Shown: piece after piece, positions 1 to 7,298 of the stretch
Numbering within the stretch: position 1 is the stretch's first letter
Layout of the letters: each line of letters opens with the position of its first letter
From: Marinilabiliaceae bacterium
Lineage (GTDB): Bacteria > Bacteroidota > Bacteroidia > Bacteroidales > Marinilabiliaceae
Direction: 5' to 3'
Length of the DNA: 34,415 nucleotides
NCBI GenBank assembly: GCA_009777175.1
Contig: WRMI01000031.1
Location: 1 to 34,415, forward strand
Made by a program: the position numbers and the translations under genes
The notes under the pieces: generated by a model
The model's input: only the letters and a program-made list of their open reading frames with translations
The model's database searches: none
Told to the model about the DNA's origin: nothing

Positions 1-30
1 ATGTTTTTGAACAATATTAGATGATTTTAT

Positions 31-68
31 ACGTTAATTGAACGTTAATTGATACAGTTTAACTGTAT
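31..68. promoter_or_regulatory. Direct repeat plus palindrome upstream of the Uma2-like gene (possible operator)
   Basis: Two adjacent 11-bp copies of ACGTTAATTGA (31-52) run into a 17-bp palindrome, ATACAGTTTAACTGTAT (52-68, one-base centre). The structure lies about 40 bp upstream of a candidate -7 box, so a regulator-binding site is plausible. No regulator is identified, and the window edge hides what lies further left. Confidence 0.35.
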
Positions 69-104
69 TGAATAAAACTGAACAATTTTGAACAATTTTT
101 GTAT

Positions 105-112
105 TATTTTTG
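105..112 (+). promoter_or_regulatory. Candidate Bacteroidetes -7 box for the Uma2-like gene
   Basis: TATTTTTG matches the Bacteroidetes TAnnTTTG -7 consensus and sits 33 bp before the ATG at 145. Possible upstream TTTG elements lie at 87-90 and 98-101, but the spacing is not ideal. This is a consensus match only. Confidence 0.35.
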
Positions 113-144
113 ATATTAATGAACAAAGAAAAAAATCTTAAAAC

Positions 145-717
145 ATGGCTACAATGACAACTCACTTGGATTTGACAAAACAGTACACTTATGTAGATTA
201 TTTGTCTGAAAAGTTTAACGATGTGAAGTGTGAGATAATCAACGGATTTATCAACTTAATGGCGGGTCCATCCCGAAACCATTCAGGTGTGAGTTCTAAT
301 ATTGTAACTTATCTAAATCATTATGCCCTCCTCCACGATTGCAAATGTTTTGTACGCCACGCACCGTTCGATGTTGTACTCGGCGATAATAAGGAAAATG
401 TAATTCAGCCAGATGTTTTCATAGTGTGTGATGAGTCCAAAATGCAGGAAAAAGCCTGCTTTGGTGCTCCAGATTTGGTTGTAGAGGTAATTTCTCCTTC
501 AAACACAAAAAAACTAATGCGATACAAGTATCAATTGTATGAAAAACATAAAGTTTTAGAATATTGGGTTGTATATCCCAAAGACCAAGAAATCTTAGTT
601 TTTTGTCATCAAGGCGAGGAATACGACAACGGCACAGTGTACACAATAAATGACTTCCTGCAACCAAAGTGTTTGCCTGTAAAGGTTAACGTAAAAGACT
701 TGTTTAAAAACATTTAA
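145..717 (+). CDS. Uma2-family (DUF820) putative endonuclease
   Basis: The 190-residue protein has the layout of the Uma2/DUF820 family, a PD-(D/E)XK nuclease-fold family. It shows an N-terminal YTYVDYLS segment, the EIINGFINLMAGPSRNH stretch, the NVIQPDVFIV strand with the conserved QPD, and APDLVVEVISPSN, which carries the family's D..EV.SPS motif with candidate metal ligands. Length is normal for the family. Either ATG at 145 or the in-frame ATG at 154 could start translation. Family members are common in cyanobacteria and Bacteroidota, usually without known function, so the nuclease assignment is family-level. It precedes a short unknown gene by 10 bp and probably shares its transcript. 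Confidence 0.8.
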   Translation: MATMTTHLDLTKQYTYVDYLSEKFNDVKCEIINGFINLMAGPSRNHSGVSSNIVTYLNHYALLHDCKCFVRHAPFDVVLGDNKENVIQPDVFIVCDESKMQEKACFGAPDLVVEVISPSNTKKLMRYKYQLYEKHKVLEYWVVYPKDQEILVFCHQGEEYDNGTVYTINDFLQPKCLPVKVNVKDLFKNI

Positions 718-727
718 AGTACTCATA

Positions 728-1111
728 ATGAACGAACAAAATAAAAATATTGAAACATTTTTAATAGAAAATTTAACCGTCAATCCAGATAAAAAGGGAC
801 TTTATAAGGTGATAATCAATTATTTTTCTACAACAATTCAAGAATTAGAATATTTAGGCTACAATTTATCAATGATAATTGAAAATATCGAATACAGAAT
901 AAAAATCCCAAAAGGCACAATAAAATATCATTCATTTTATAGGGCTTATAATAGATATTTTAAGGAAAAAAAAGAGGCAAATAAAACTATTTTACCCAAA
1001 ACAAATAACCATATAAATAGCGAATTGGAAAAATTAGATTTGAATATCAAACCGAAAGAGAAAAAAAATATATTTGAAGAACACTATAATAAAATTCATA
1101 AAATTAAATAA
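728..1111 (+). CDS. Small hypothetical protein upstream of a ParA-like ATPase
   Basis: This 127-residue, Lys/Asn/Ile-rich protein has no family I recognise. The N-terminal half looks helical. A central YRAYNRYFKEKK stretch is basic, and the C-terminus (KEKKNIFEEHYNKIHKIK) is charged. It lies 10 bp after the Uma2-like gene and 11 bp before the ParA-like gene. Small basic proteins next to ParA-like ATPases on plasmids are often DNA-binding partners (StbA/StbC- or MobC-like), but nothing here proves that role. The spacing suggests an operon running from 145 to about 2576. Confidence 0.6.
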   Translation: MNEQNKNIETFLIENLTVNPDKKGLYKVIINYFSTTIQELEYLGYNLSMIIENIEYRIKIPKGTIKYHSFYRAYNRYFKEKKEANKTILPKTNNHINSELEKLDLNIKPKEKKNIFEEHYNKIHKIK

Positions 1112-1122
1112 ATTAAATAAAT

Positions 1123-1824
1123 ATGAAAACTATAACCTTCATTCTACAAAGCAAAGGAGGAGTTGGAAAATCCGCCTTCGCTTACTTGCTAGCAAACAAG
1201 TACAAAGAAAAAACAGATTTGCTTGTTGTCGATATGGACAACGAAACTAATACTGCCTCAAACCAACTTAAATTTATGTCTCCCTTGACGCACAATTTAA
1301 TTGACACCGGCACCAAAACTATCGACAGGTCTTCCTTTGATACTTTTTTTGAAAACTTCATTCATTCCGATAAATTTGCTTCCGCTTTATGCGATTTGGG
1401 TGCAACTACCTCTGAACAATTTGTCGTTTTTCTTAAAGAGAATGGCGATGAAATCATCAAAGAATTGGTAAATATGGGCATACGTGTTCAAATCTGTTGC
1501 GTCATCGCGGGACAAAACGCTTTCCCTGCGTCATCGGAGTATTGCCGAGAATTGTTTCAATATTTATCTAACGCGGACGTAACCAAATTCATTATCAAAA
1601 ATAATTATTATGAATTTACGCAAGAACAAACAGAAGCGTTACAACAACTATCAGAACTTACCAACTCAAAAATTCAAGAATTTAATATTGTTCCAGGTAA
1701 CGTTCCCGGTACTCTCAAAGAAGTTCATGCGCTGATGGAGGAGGGTATCGCTTTGGAAAATGCAAAAACATTTACCAAAATAAGACTGAAATCATCAATG
1801 GATTCAATTTTTATTGAGTGTTGA
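1123..1824 (+). CDS. ParA/MinD-like P-loop ATPase
   Basis: The 233-residue protein opens with a deviant Walker A, QSKGGVGKSAFA (residues 9-20), with the signature lysine of ParA/MinD/SIMIBI ATPases at K11. A Walker A' strand, LLVVDMDNETN, follows at about residues 33-43. The C-terminal half diverges from chromosomal ParA, and there is no N-terminal HTH. It resembles the small ParA-like proteins of mobilization or stability operons (MobD/StbB type) more than a canonical partition ATPase. It is the second ParA-type gene in the window; the other, at 33460-34224, fits the partition role better. It is tightly linked to flanking small genes, and its partner is unknown. Confidence 0.8.
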   Translation: MKTITFILQSKGGVGKSAFAYLLANKYKEKTDLLVVDMDNETNTASNQLKFMSPLTHNLIDTGTKTIDRSSFDTFFENFIHSDKFASALCDLGATTSEQFVVFLKENGDEIIKELVNMGIRVQICCVIAGQNAFPASSEYCRELFQYLSNADVTKFIIKNNYYEFTQEQTEALQQLSELTNSKIQEFNIVPGNVPGTLKEVHALMEEGIALENAKTFTKIRLKSSMDSIFIEC

Positions 1825-1842
1825 AGCAAAAAAAAGAATATC

Positions 1843-1998
1843 ATGACAATAATAAACAGCGACGAATTTTCAATAAATTTGGACAAATATTATTCTCCGA
1901 GTATGTTGGAAACGATAGAACGTGGTTTAAGCGACATTCGAGAAGGAAAAACAAGAAGGTATACCATTGAAGAACTTCAATTAAAAATGGGACTATAA
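1843..1998 (+). CDS. Mini Phd/YefM-like antitoxin-type protein (51 aa)
   Basis: An uninterrupted 51-codon frame starts at ATG 1843 and ends at TAA 1996-1998, overlapping the next ATG by one base (TAATG). The N-terminus, TIINSDEFSINLDKYY, resembles the start of Phd/YefM-type antitoxins (an EFR.N..KYL pattern). The C-terminus, ERGLSDIREGKTRRYTIEEL, resembles the usual antitoxin tail (ERGLxDIxEGKxxxYTxEEL). The central region of about 25-30 residues seen in full-length relatives appears to be missing. It may be an internally deleted antitoxin or a genuinely short form. No toxin gene follows; the next gene encodes a membrane protein. Confidence 0.5.
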   Translation: MTIINSDEFSINLDKYYSPSMLETIERGLSDIREGKTRRYTIEELQLKMGL

Positions 1999-2576
1999 TG
2001 GAAAACCAAAAATATTGGGATTTTTGCGCCGACATCAAGCGAGAATACGGACTAAATATCAATCCAGACGATGAGATATTTCCCTTGCTTTATAAGTTAA
2101 TCACGTTAAATAATGAAAATTCGGCAATAATAGGCAGTTTAAAAAAGAGTGTCGAAGAGAGTTTGGAAAAAATCGAGAACTCTAATAATAATCTATATTC
2201 TAACCAAACAACGCTATTAGACAAAAATAACGAATTGTTATCAAAACAGGAAAAGGCGTTACAACATCTTTATCCAAAACAGAGCATTTTGTTTAATAAT
2301 CCCGAAACAGTCAGGGCATATTGGAAAGAGAAAACTAAATTTTTCTATTTTCTGATTTTTGGGTTGCTGTCTTTGCTTGTAGTTGGAACTGCTTCTGTCA
2401 TGGCTGTCAGTAAAACTTATAAAGTACAAAAATTTATGCAAAAGGTTGAAATCGTAAAAGATGACAATGGAGAACGTTTTATAATCTTTGAAAAAGCCAA
2501 TTCAGAACACGAAGCGCAAACGGGTAATTATTTTATTTTGGATGAAAATAGCGTTGTCGTTCCTATTGACAGGTGA
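1998..2576 (+). CDS. Single-span membrane protein with coiled-coil region, unknown function
   Basis: This 192-residue protein has a soluble N-terminal part. A Glu/Lys/Asn-rich, probably coiled-coil stretch spans about residues 45-90, and one hydrophobic segment spans about residues 115-137 (FYFLIFGLLSLLVVGTASVM). A polar C-terminal domain of about 50 residues follows. I do not recognise a family. Translational coupling to the 51-aa gene (TAATG) and linkage to the ParA-like gene suggest one operon, perhaps for plasmid stability or mobilization. Its 3' end overlaps the convergent resolvase gene by 14 bp. Confidence 0.6.
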   Translation: MENQKYWDFCADIKREYGLNINPDDEIFPLLYKLITLNNENSAIIGSLKKSVEESLEKIENSNNNLYSNQTTLLDKNNELLSKQEKALQHLYPKQSILFNNPETVRAYWKEKTKFFYFLIFGLLSLLVVGTASVMAVSKTYKVQKFMQKVEIVKDDNGERFIIFEKANSEHEAQTGNYFILDENSVVVPIDR

Positions 2577-3177
2577 TTTGATTTCTTAATGCTTTTTTGA
2601 TTTTTTGCACCGTCCCCAGACTACACCCCCCAAGTTTAGCGGCACGTCTCAATGATTGCCCATTTTCTGTAAGTTCTTTCACAACTATCTTATATTTAGC
2701 CAACAACTGCTCATCGGTCATTTTTGCACCGTAAAGTCGTCCTTTATACATGCCTTTTGCTTTAGCAATTTCTATCCCCTGTTTTTGCCTTTCTCGGAGG
2801 TACTCACGTTCCATTTCAGCAACGTTTCCGAGTACAGAAATAATCATTTTAAAAGCCGGATTTGGTTTTTTTCCAAGCATGGAATACATACCAATATTTT
2901 CCACAAACAGAGAAATTGAATTTTCGTTGAAATATTCAATCACTGTCAAAATATCAATAATATTCCTCCCCAAACGGTCAATGCTTGACACATGGACTTC
3001 CGTAATAAATCCCGCATCAATATCTCTCAAAAGTTTTTTAGCCTCTTTTCTATCAGAGAAACGTATTGCTCCCGAAATTTTGTCAATATAAATTTTAGAA
3101 AAATCTTTTGCGTTCTTGTTTTGCCGTTCTGGGTTTTGCTCTTCTGTGGAAACACGGATATATTTAACTTTTGCCAT
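2563..3177 (-). CDS. Serine recombinase (resolvase/invertase family)
   Basis: The 204-residue protein has a complete resolvase catalytic domain: YIRVSTEEQN with the nucleophilic serine at S10, and SSIDRLGRN with the conserved D67, R68 and R71. MEREYLRERQKQGIEIAKAK follows, leading into the long E-helix. A C-terminal helix-turn-helix (SLRRAAKLGGCSLGTVQKIK) binds the res site. Size matches Tn3/gamma-delta-type resolvases. On a plasmid the expected job is resolution of multimers, though control of a DNA inversion is possible. No transposase is nearby. The AT-rich region upstream (3178-3255) may hold the res site and has divergent promoter candidates. Confidence 0.92.
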   Translation of the reverse strand: MAKVKYIRVSTEEQNPERQNKNAKDFSKIYIDKISGAIRFSDRKEAKKLLRDIDAGFITEVHVSSIDRLGRNIIDILTVIEYFNENSISLFVENIGMYSMLGKKPNPAFKMIISVLGNVAEMEREYLRERQKQGIEIAKAKGMYKGRLYGAKMTDEQLLAKYKIVVKELTENGQSLRRAAKLGGCSLGTVQKIKKALRNQITCQ

Positions 3178-3255
3178 AATTTAACTTTTTTTTTACAAAA
3201 ATAATAAAAAATCAAAAAAAAGAAGTATTTTTGCAAAAAAATAAATAAAAGAAAT
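3178..3255. promoter_or_regulatory. Divergent promoter region, resolvase / antitoxin-like gene
   Basis: This very AT-rich spacer contains TATTTTTG on the plus strand (3226-3233, 23 bp before the ATG at 3256) and the same box on the minus strand (3203-3196, 19 bp before the resolvase ATG). Both match TAnnTTTG. A res site could overlap but is not identifiable by eye. Confidence 0.4.
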
Positions 3256-3495
3256 ATGGCAGTTTATCAGATACGTATCAATGAAAAAATGTCGTTAGGC
3301 AAAAGTCTCATAGCCTTTTTGCAGTCTATACCGCAAATAGTAACATTTGAGATTCCAACCGAGAAACCTATTGTAAAAAGTGAATTGTATTGTAGTCTTG
3401 ACCGCGCTTTTGCAGATGTTCGTCTAATGATGGACGGAAAAAAAAGAAAAAAGACAGCAAATGAATTTCTAGAAGAAATACGAAACGGCAAATGA
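3256..3495 (+). CDS. Small antitoxin-like protein
   Basis: The 79-residue protein starts MAVYQIRINEKMSLGKSLIA. It has a middle strand (IVTFEIPTEKP) and a basic C-terminus ending ANEFLEEIRNGK. This is the general look of Bacteroidetes type II antitoxins of about 80 residues that precede YoeB/RelE-type toxins. A short 27-codon frame overlaps its stop (ATGA at 3492) and may be a toxin remnant. The gene stands alone between the resolvase and umuC, with its own -7 box candidate. The antitoxin assignment is by resemblance and is moderate at best. Confidence 0.5.
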   Translation: MAVYQIRINEKMSLGKSLIAFLQSIPQIVTFEIPTEKPIVKSELYCSLDRAFADVRLMMDGKKRKKTANEFLEEIRNGK

Positions 3496-3575
3496 ATAAC
3501 AATATCTTGATAAAGGCGAACAGAAAAGTATATCAAAAAGCGAAATCGAACGTCTTAAAAAAGATAACGGTTTGA
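3492..3575 (+). pseudogene. Possible truncated YoeB/RelE-like toxin remnant
   Basis: A 27-codon frame starts in an ATGA overlap with the antitoxin-like gene, the usual arrangement for a toxin cistron. Its YQKAKSNVLKKI segment is like the early helix of YoeB/Txe-type toxins, but it stops immediately afterwards. In a neighbouring frame the same DNA reads SKSEIERLKKDNGLM, without a start codon. The region may be a deleted toxin gene, or the resemblance may be chance. Confidence 0.25.
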
Positions 3576-3596
3576 TGTGAAAATTTTTTGCGTATA

Positions 3597-3669
3597 TTTT
3601 TAGGGTATCAAATATATACAGTCAAATAAAGTGTAAATATTGAATTTGTGTTGTATTATTTTAGGGTAT
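3597..3669 (+). repeat. Pair of 11-bp direct repeats in the gap downstream of umuC
   Basis: TTTTAGGGTAT occurs twice, about 62 bp apart, in an AT-rich noncoding stretch (3576-3707) between the toxin-like remnant and the 3' end of umuC. I see no convincing hairpin terminator here. The role is unknown. Confidence 0.3.
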
Positions 3670-3707
3670 AATCTATTTTTGATATAAAAATTTTGTAAAT
3701 ATATGTA

Positions 3708-4967
3708 TTAAAAATTTTTCACCTTAATAACATCCTGAATACGTGTTGTATAACGAGGCGATAATTTATTTCTCTGCATTTCATACTGTCCCGAAACTGC
3801 AGCAACTTTTACGGTATTATTACCAAAAGAATTGTTTAGATTATCAATAGTTTTCATCAAATTGTTATGTTTTACGTTGTCGATTTGGTGAAACATATTG
3901 CCTTGAATAGTATCAGCGTCCGTAATTTCGGTAATTATCACCCCTGCTTTTTTATATTGAAATCCAGGGCGATAAATCAATTCAAGCGCAGTTCTTGCAG
4001 AGTTAATTATTTCGATGGTACTTGATGATGGAACGGGTAATGTTATTATTTTTGAATTATGATATTGTGGTAATTTATTATTGAACCAATTTGTTGAAAT
4101 AAACACCATCAGCGAGCAGGCACAAGATTTTTGTTGCCGTAATTTATAAGCGCACCGACTTGCGTAGTCTGCAACGGCAGCGAGTAAACAAGATAACTCA
4201 GTAACAGGCTGCCCGAATGAGCGTGAAGTGCAAATTTGTTTTTTTGGCTGCTGAACTGTTTCTAACGGCAGACAACTTTCTCCCTGTAATTCCCGCCATA
4301 ACCTTTCGCCGACAACGGACATATTTTTTCGTACCCACTCCTTTGGAAGTTGTGTAAAATCGTATGCAGTTTGTACTTTGATTTTTTTAAGTTTAGTGGC
4401 ATATCGCTTACCAATTCCCCAAACATCGCCTATTTCAGTAAGTTGTAAGGCTTTTTCAATTTTTGTGTCAGAGTCCATAAGACATACCCGATTATATGCG
4501 GGATGTTTTTTGGCAAAATGGTTAGAGAGTTTAGCAAGAGTTTTTGTCGGAGCAATACCGAGGCAAACAGGTATGCCCGAATTTTGTTCTACTGTTTTGA
4601 CAATTTTTGTTCCATACTCTTTGAGATTAAAGAGTTGCATACCAGAAAAATCTAAAAAACATTCATCAATGCTATATATTTCAGTTTCAGGCGAAAATTC
4701 TGAAAGAATTGACATTACCCTGTTGCTCATATCAGCATAAAGTTCATAATTTGATGAAAACACTGTAATATCGTGCCTTTTCACCAATTCTTGTACTTTA
4801 AAGAACGGTTCACCCATTTTTATACCTAATTTTTTCACTTCGTTAGAGCGTGAAATAACGCAACCATCATTGTTGCTAAGCACCATAACAGGACGTTTAG
4901 CAAGGTCGGGACGAAAAACTCTTTCGGCACTCACGTAAAAATTGTTACAGTCGCACAGTCCAAACAT
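3708..4967 (-). CDS. umuC: Y-family DNA polymerase V catalytic subunit UmuC
   Basis: This 419-residue protein is full length for UmuC (about 420). It performs error-prone translesion synthesis after activation by cleaved UmuD. Y-family polymerase features include FGLCDCNNFYVSAERVF with the first catalytic Asp at D6, and the SIDECFLD motif with D101 and E102. The helix-hairpin-helix region GDVWGIGKRYATKL and a little-finger domain containing the FGQPVTELSCLL stretch follow. The umuD frame lies just upstream; an undamaged umuD would end one base before this ATG. Plasmid-borne umuDC homologues are common and raise mutation rate and UV tolerance. The coding frame looks intact. Confidence 0.95.
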   Translation of the reverse strand: MFGLCDCNNFYVSAERVFRPDLAKRPVMVLSNNDGCVISRSNEVKKLGIKMGEPFFKVQELVKRHDITVFSSNYELYADMSNRVMSILSEFSPETEIYSIDECFLDFSGMQLFNLKEYGTKIVKTVEQNSGIPVCLGIAPTKTLAKLSNHFAKKHPAYNRVCLMDSDTKIEKALQLTEIGDVWGIGKRYATKLKKIKVQTAYDFTQLPKEWVRKNMSVVGERLWRELQGESCLPLETVQQPKKQICTSRSFGQPVTELSCLLAAVADYASRCAYKLRQQKSCACSLMVFISTNWFNNKLPQYHNSKIITLPVPSSSTIEIINSARTALELIYRPGFQYKKAGVIITEITDADTIQGNMFHQIDNVKHNNLMKTIDNLNNSFGNNTVKVAAVSGQYEMQRNKLSPRYTTRIQDVIKVKNF

Positions 4968-4978
4968 TTCAATATAAT

Positions 4979-5332
4979 TTATGTATAACGTGCGTTACAA
5001 CTCCCCAAATCATAAATTGTTGTTCTTTTGTTTTTGAGGGTAAATTCACCGTCAATAAAAGCGACCACTTTGCAGCCGTTGCGAATTTCCAAAGATTTGT
5101 CAATTACAACAATATCACCGTCGAATATCCACGAATTAGTCATCGAGTTGCCGTCCACTTTAGCTAAGAAAGTACTTTCGGGGTGTTTAATTAGCACTTT
5201 ATTAAGGTCTATTCCGTGTTCTACGTAGTCTTGGGCAGGGCTTGGAAAACCTGCTTTTATTCCTTCCTCAACGAAAGGCAAAACGAGTTCTGTTTCTGTA
5301 AGTGCTTTGTGTAAAGTTATGTTTTGTGTCAT
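4979..5332 (-). CDS. umuD: UmuD-like SOS protease subunit with frameshifted, shortened C-terminus
   Basis: The open frame encodes 117 residues, against about 140 for UmuD. It keeps the self-cleavage site region (AGFPSPAQDY, residues 27-36), the catalytic serine in GNSM (S63) and the catalytic lysine in EFTLK (K100). After that the frame reads an unrelated tail, NKRTTIYDLGSCNARYT. In the adjacent frame the downstream DNA (to TGA at 4971-4969) encodes QQFMIWGVVTHVIHKLY, the normal UmuD C-terminus. The gene has therefore lost about 20 codons and shifted frame. It may give a non-functional protein, or a truncated protein that can still be cleaved but lacks the last core strands. Confidence 0.85.
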   Translation of the reverse strand: MTQNITLHKALTETELVLPFVEEGIKAGFPSPAQDYVEHGIDLNKVLIKHPESTFLAKVDGNSMTNSWIFDGDIVVIDKSLEIRNGCKVVAFIDGEFTLKNKRTTIYDLGSCNARYT

Positions 5333-5353
5333 CTCTTAATTTGATTAAAAATA

Positions 5354-5361
5354 CAAAAATA
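5354..5361 (-). promoter_or_regulatory. Candidate -7 box for umuDC
   Basis: On the minus strand this reads TATTTTTG (TAnnTTTG), 21 bp before the umuD ATG. I could not identify a LexA box. Confidence 0.35.
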
Positions 5362-5401
5362 GTGTTTTTTTTTGAGTTATTAAATTTGCGGCTACTTTTG
5401 G

Positions 5402-5786
5402 CAAAAATCATCTGCAACTTTTTTATAGCTTCTCAAAAAGTGTGTTTACTTGAATATCAACAATTTAGATTTCAAGCAACTTTTTTATAACTTTTGCGGG
5501 CAAAAACCATCTGCAACTTTTTTATAGCTTCTCAAAAAGCGTATTTGTTTGAATATCAACAATTTAGATTTCAAGCAACTTTTTTATAACTTTTGCGGGC
5601 AAAATCATCTGCAACTTTTTTATAGCTTCTCAAAAAGCGTATTTACTTGAATATCAACAATTTAGATTTCAAGCAACTTTTTTATAACTTTTGCGGGCAA
5701 AATCATCTGCAACTTTTTTATAGCTTCTCAAAAAGCGTATTTACTTGAATATCAACAGTTTAGATTTCAAGCAACTTTTTTATAAC
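5402..5786 (+). repeat. Origin: four ~98-bp direct repeats, each with two iterons
   Basis: A unit of 98-99 bp repeats four times, almost identically. Each unit contains two copies of the iteron core GCAACTTTTTTATA, starting at 5414/5476, 5513/5575, 5611/5673 and 5709/5771. Within a unit, the first copy is followed by GCTTCTCAAAAAG and the second by ACTTTTGCGGGC. The near-identity of the units suggests recent tandem amplification. Together with the short iterons at 5946-6059 and the initiator gene at 6116, this is the probable replication origin and a copy-control (handcuffing) region. Confidence 0.85.
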
Positions 5787-5945
5787 ACCCAAAATTTTTC
5801 ATCAAAATTATTTTTTCCCTTTTATATTTTAAGTTTTTTTGGACATTGATAATTATTTATATTAATTATTTGATTATTTGTAAGGATTTTTCGACCTTTG
5901 TAATCATTTGTATTAATGTTTGTTACAGCGATGAAAAAAATCTAT
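5787..5945. other. AT-rich spacer between the two iteron arrays (candidate DNA-unwinding element)
   Basis: This stretch of about 160 bp between the long-unit array and the short iterons is almost entirely A/T and has no coding frame. It contains two partial repeats of TTTGTAATCATTTGTATTAAT type. AT-rich segments next to iterons are where initiators commonly open the origin. No clear DnaA box was seen. Confidence 0.35.
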
Positions 5946-6059
5946 ATGCAACTTTTTTATAGCTCACATGCAACTTTTTTATAGCTCACATGCAACTTTT
6001 TTATAGCTCACATGCAACTTTTTTATAGCTTATTTTTTATATGCAACTTTTTTATAGCT
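5946..6059 (+). repeat. Five short iterons (22-bp period) in front of the initiator gene
   Basis: The core GCAACTTTTTTATAGC repeats at 5948, 5970, 5992 and 6014 with an exact 22-bp period (two helical turns). A fifth copy, at 6043, is shifted to 29 bp. The core is identical to that in the 98-bp units. Position directly upstream of the initiator promoter fits both origin recognition and autorepression by Rep. Confidence 0.88.
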
Positions 6060-6062
6060 CAT

Positions 6063-6093
6063 TTTGTAGATAAAAAATTTTTAATTATATTTG
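6063..6093 (+). promoter_or_regulatory. Promoter of the replication initiator gene
   Basis: TTTG (6063-6066), exactly 19 bp of spacer, then TATATTTG (6086-6093) match the Bacteroidetes -33/-7 consensus. The promoter lies between the last iteron and the ATG at 6116, so Rep bound to the iterons could repress it. Confidence 0.55.
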
Positions 6094-6115
6094 CAAAATT
6101 TTTTAACGTAGATTT

Positions 6116-7297
6116 ATGGAAACATCATTGATAAATATAGGGAAGAAGGAAGAAGTTACTGTTCTGATACCGCAGCTGTATGAATATGTTATCCAACCTA
6201 ATCATGTTACAGATGCTCGTTACGAATATACTCTGCTACAAGAACGTATTTTTACGGGAATAATGTACGAGCTGCAAAGACCGATAGAAGACGTAATAAA
6301 AGGAAAAGATATAGAACAACTAAATCTTTTTAATGATAACTTTAGCAACCAATATGAAGTTAAAATTGTTATCCCACTGAAAAATTTAACCACAGCCTCT
6401 AATTATAAACATATATTTCCTGCTGCAGAAAATATGATGCTAACACCGATAAGATTTCCCTCTAAAACTTATTTGGGAGAAGATGGTTTGGCTGCCAAAC
6501 CGCTTTTAAAAAAAATAGTTATCCCAGTAAAAAAAAATAGACGGTACGACTTGGAAATATATTTAGATAAAGAAATTGCACAAATTTTGATAGATGTTTC
6601 TACTAAATCTCCAAGTTTTCCCGTAGAATACACACGTTTCGTATATCAGATAGCACAGCAGGCCTCTAGTAAATATACTTCTTTACTGTATAAGAAAATT
6701 TGCTCGTGGCGTAAAAAGGGAGGATTTACAATATCATTGCAAAACCTGTATAATGATATTTGCGTAGGAAATGTTTACTTAAATAAACAAGGACAAATTG
6801 ATTACAGAAATTTTCGAATAAAAGTATTGGAAAAAGCAAAGGAAGAATTGTATAAAAAAGCTGATTGTTGGTTTGAGTATTCTGAAAATTATCAGGGTAG
6901 AAATGTAAACAGCATTACATTTAAGGTGATTACAAGAGCGGTAGAAGAAAGAAAAAATGAAAATAAAGAAAATATAAAATTTCTTCTAAAACAACATTTT
7001 CAGATTAATAATGAAGATATTGAAAAACATTTTTCTTTATTGTTTTCAGAAGAATATTTCGATAGTGCAAGAATAATGCAGAAGCTAATAGAAATACAAG
7101 AAGCAATGAACGAGATAAGAATAAAAACGAAATTAGTAGATCCAAAAGCTTATGCAATGAAAGCAGTGATAAATCTAATGAATGAGATTATTCCGAAAAC
7201 AGAAAATCAAAAAGGTGGTTACAAAAAGAAAACAGAAAATCAAAAAAAAATAGAAAATGTATTGGAAAATTTAGCCAACAAGTTTAAAATTACTTAA
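6116..7297 (+). CDS. rep: Plasmid replication initiator, Rep_3/RepB family
   Basis: This 393-residue protein has the two-winged-helix layout of iteron-binding initiators. An N-terminal WH1 segment starts around VIQPNHVTDARYEYTLLQER. After about residue 120 a WH2 region includes LEIYLDKEIAQILIDVS and YTRFVYQIAQQASSKYTSLLYKKI, and includes RNFRIKVLEKAKEELYKKADCWFEY, the usual late Rep_3 motif region; I read these as adjoining segments rather than one exact motif. The C-terminal ~110 residues are lysine-rich and poorly conserved, perhaps a DNA-binding or regulatory tail. The iterons immediately upstream strongly support the role. It would bind the iterons, open the origin and recruit the host helicase. 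Confidence 0.92.
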   Translation: METSLINIGKKEEVTVLIPQLYEYVIQPNHVTDARYEYTLLQERIFTGIMYELQRPIEDVIKGKDIEQLNLFNDNFSNQYEVKIVIPLKNLTTASNYKHIFPAAENMMLTPIRFPSKTYLGEDGLAAKPLLKKIVIPVKKNRRYDLEIYLDKEIAQILIDVSTKSPSFPVEYTRFVYQIAQQASSKYTSLLYKKICSWRKKGGFTISLQNLYNDICVGNVYLNKQGQIDYRNFRIKVLEKAKEELYKKADCWFEYSENYQGRNVNSITFKVITRAVEERKNENKENIKFLLKQHFQINNEDIEKHFSLLFSEEYFDSARIMQKLIEIQEAMNEIRIKTKLVDPKAYAMKAVINLMNEIIPKTENQKGGYKKKTENQKKIENVLENLANKFKIT

Positions 7298-7298
7298 T

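Noticed and set aside
5402..6059. Repeat region considered as a CRISPR array
   Set aside because: Repeats are A/T-rich iterons in front of a Rep_3 gene, the intervals are themselves repeated rather than unique spacers, and no cas gene is present.
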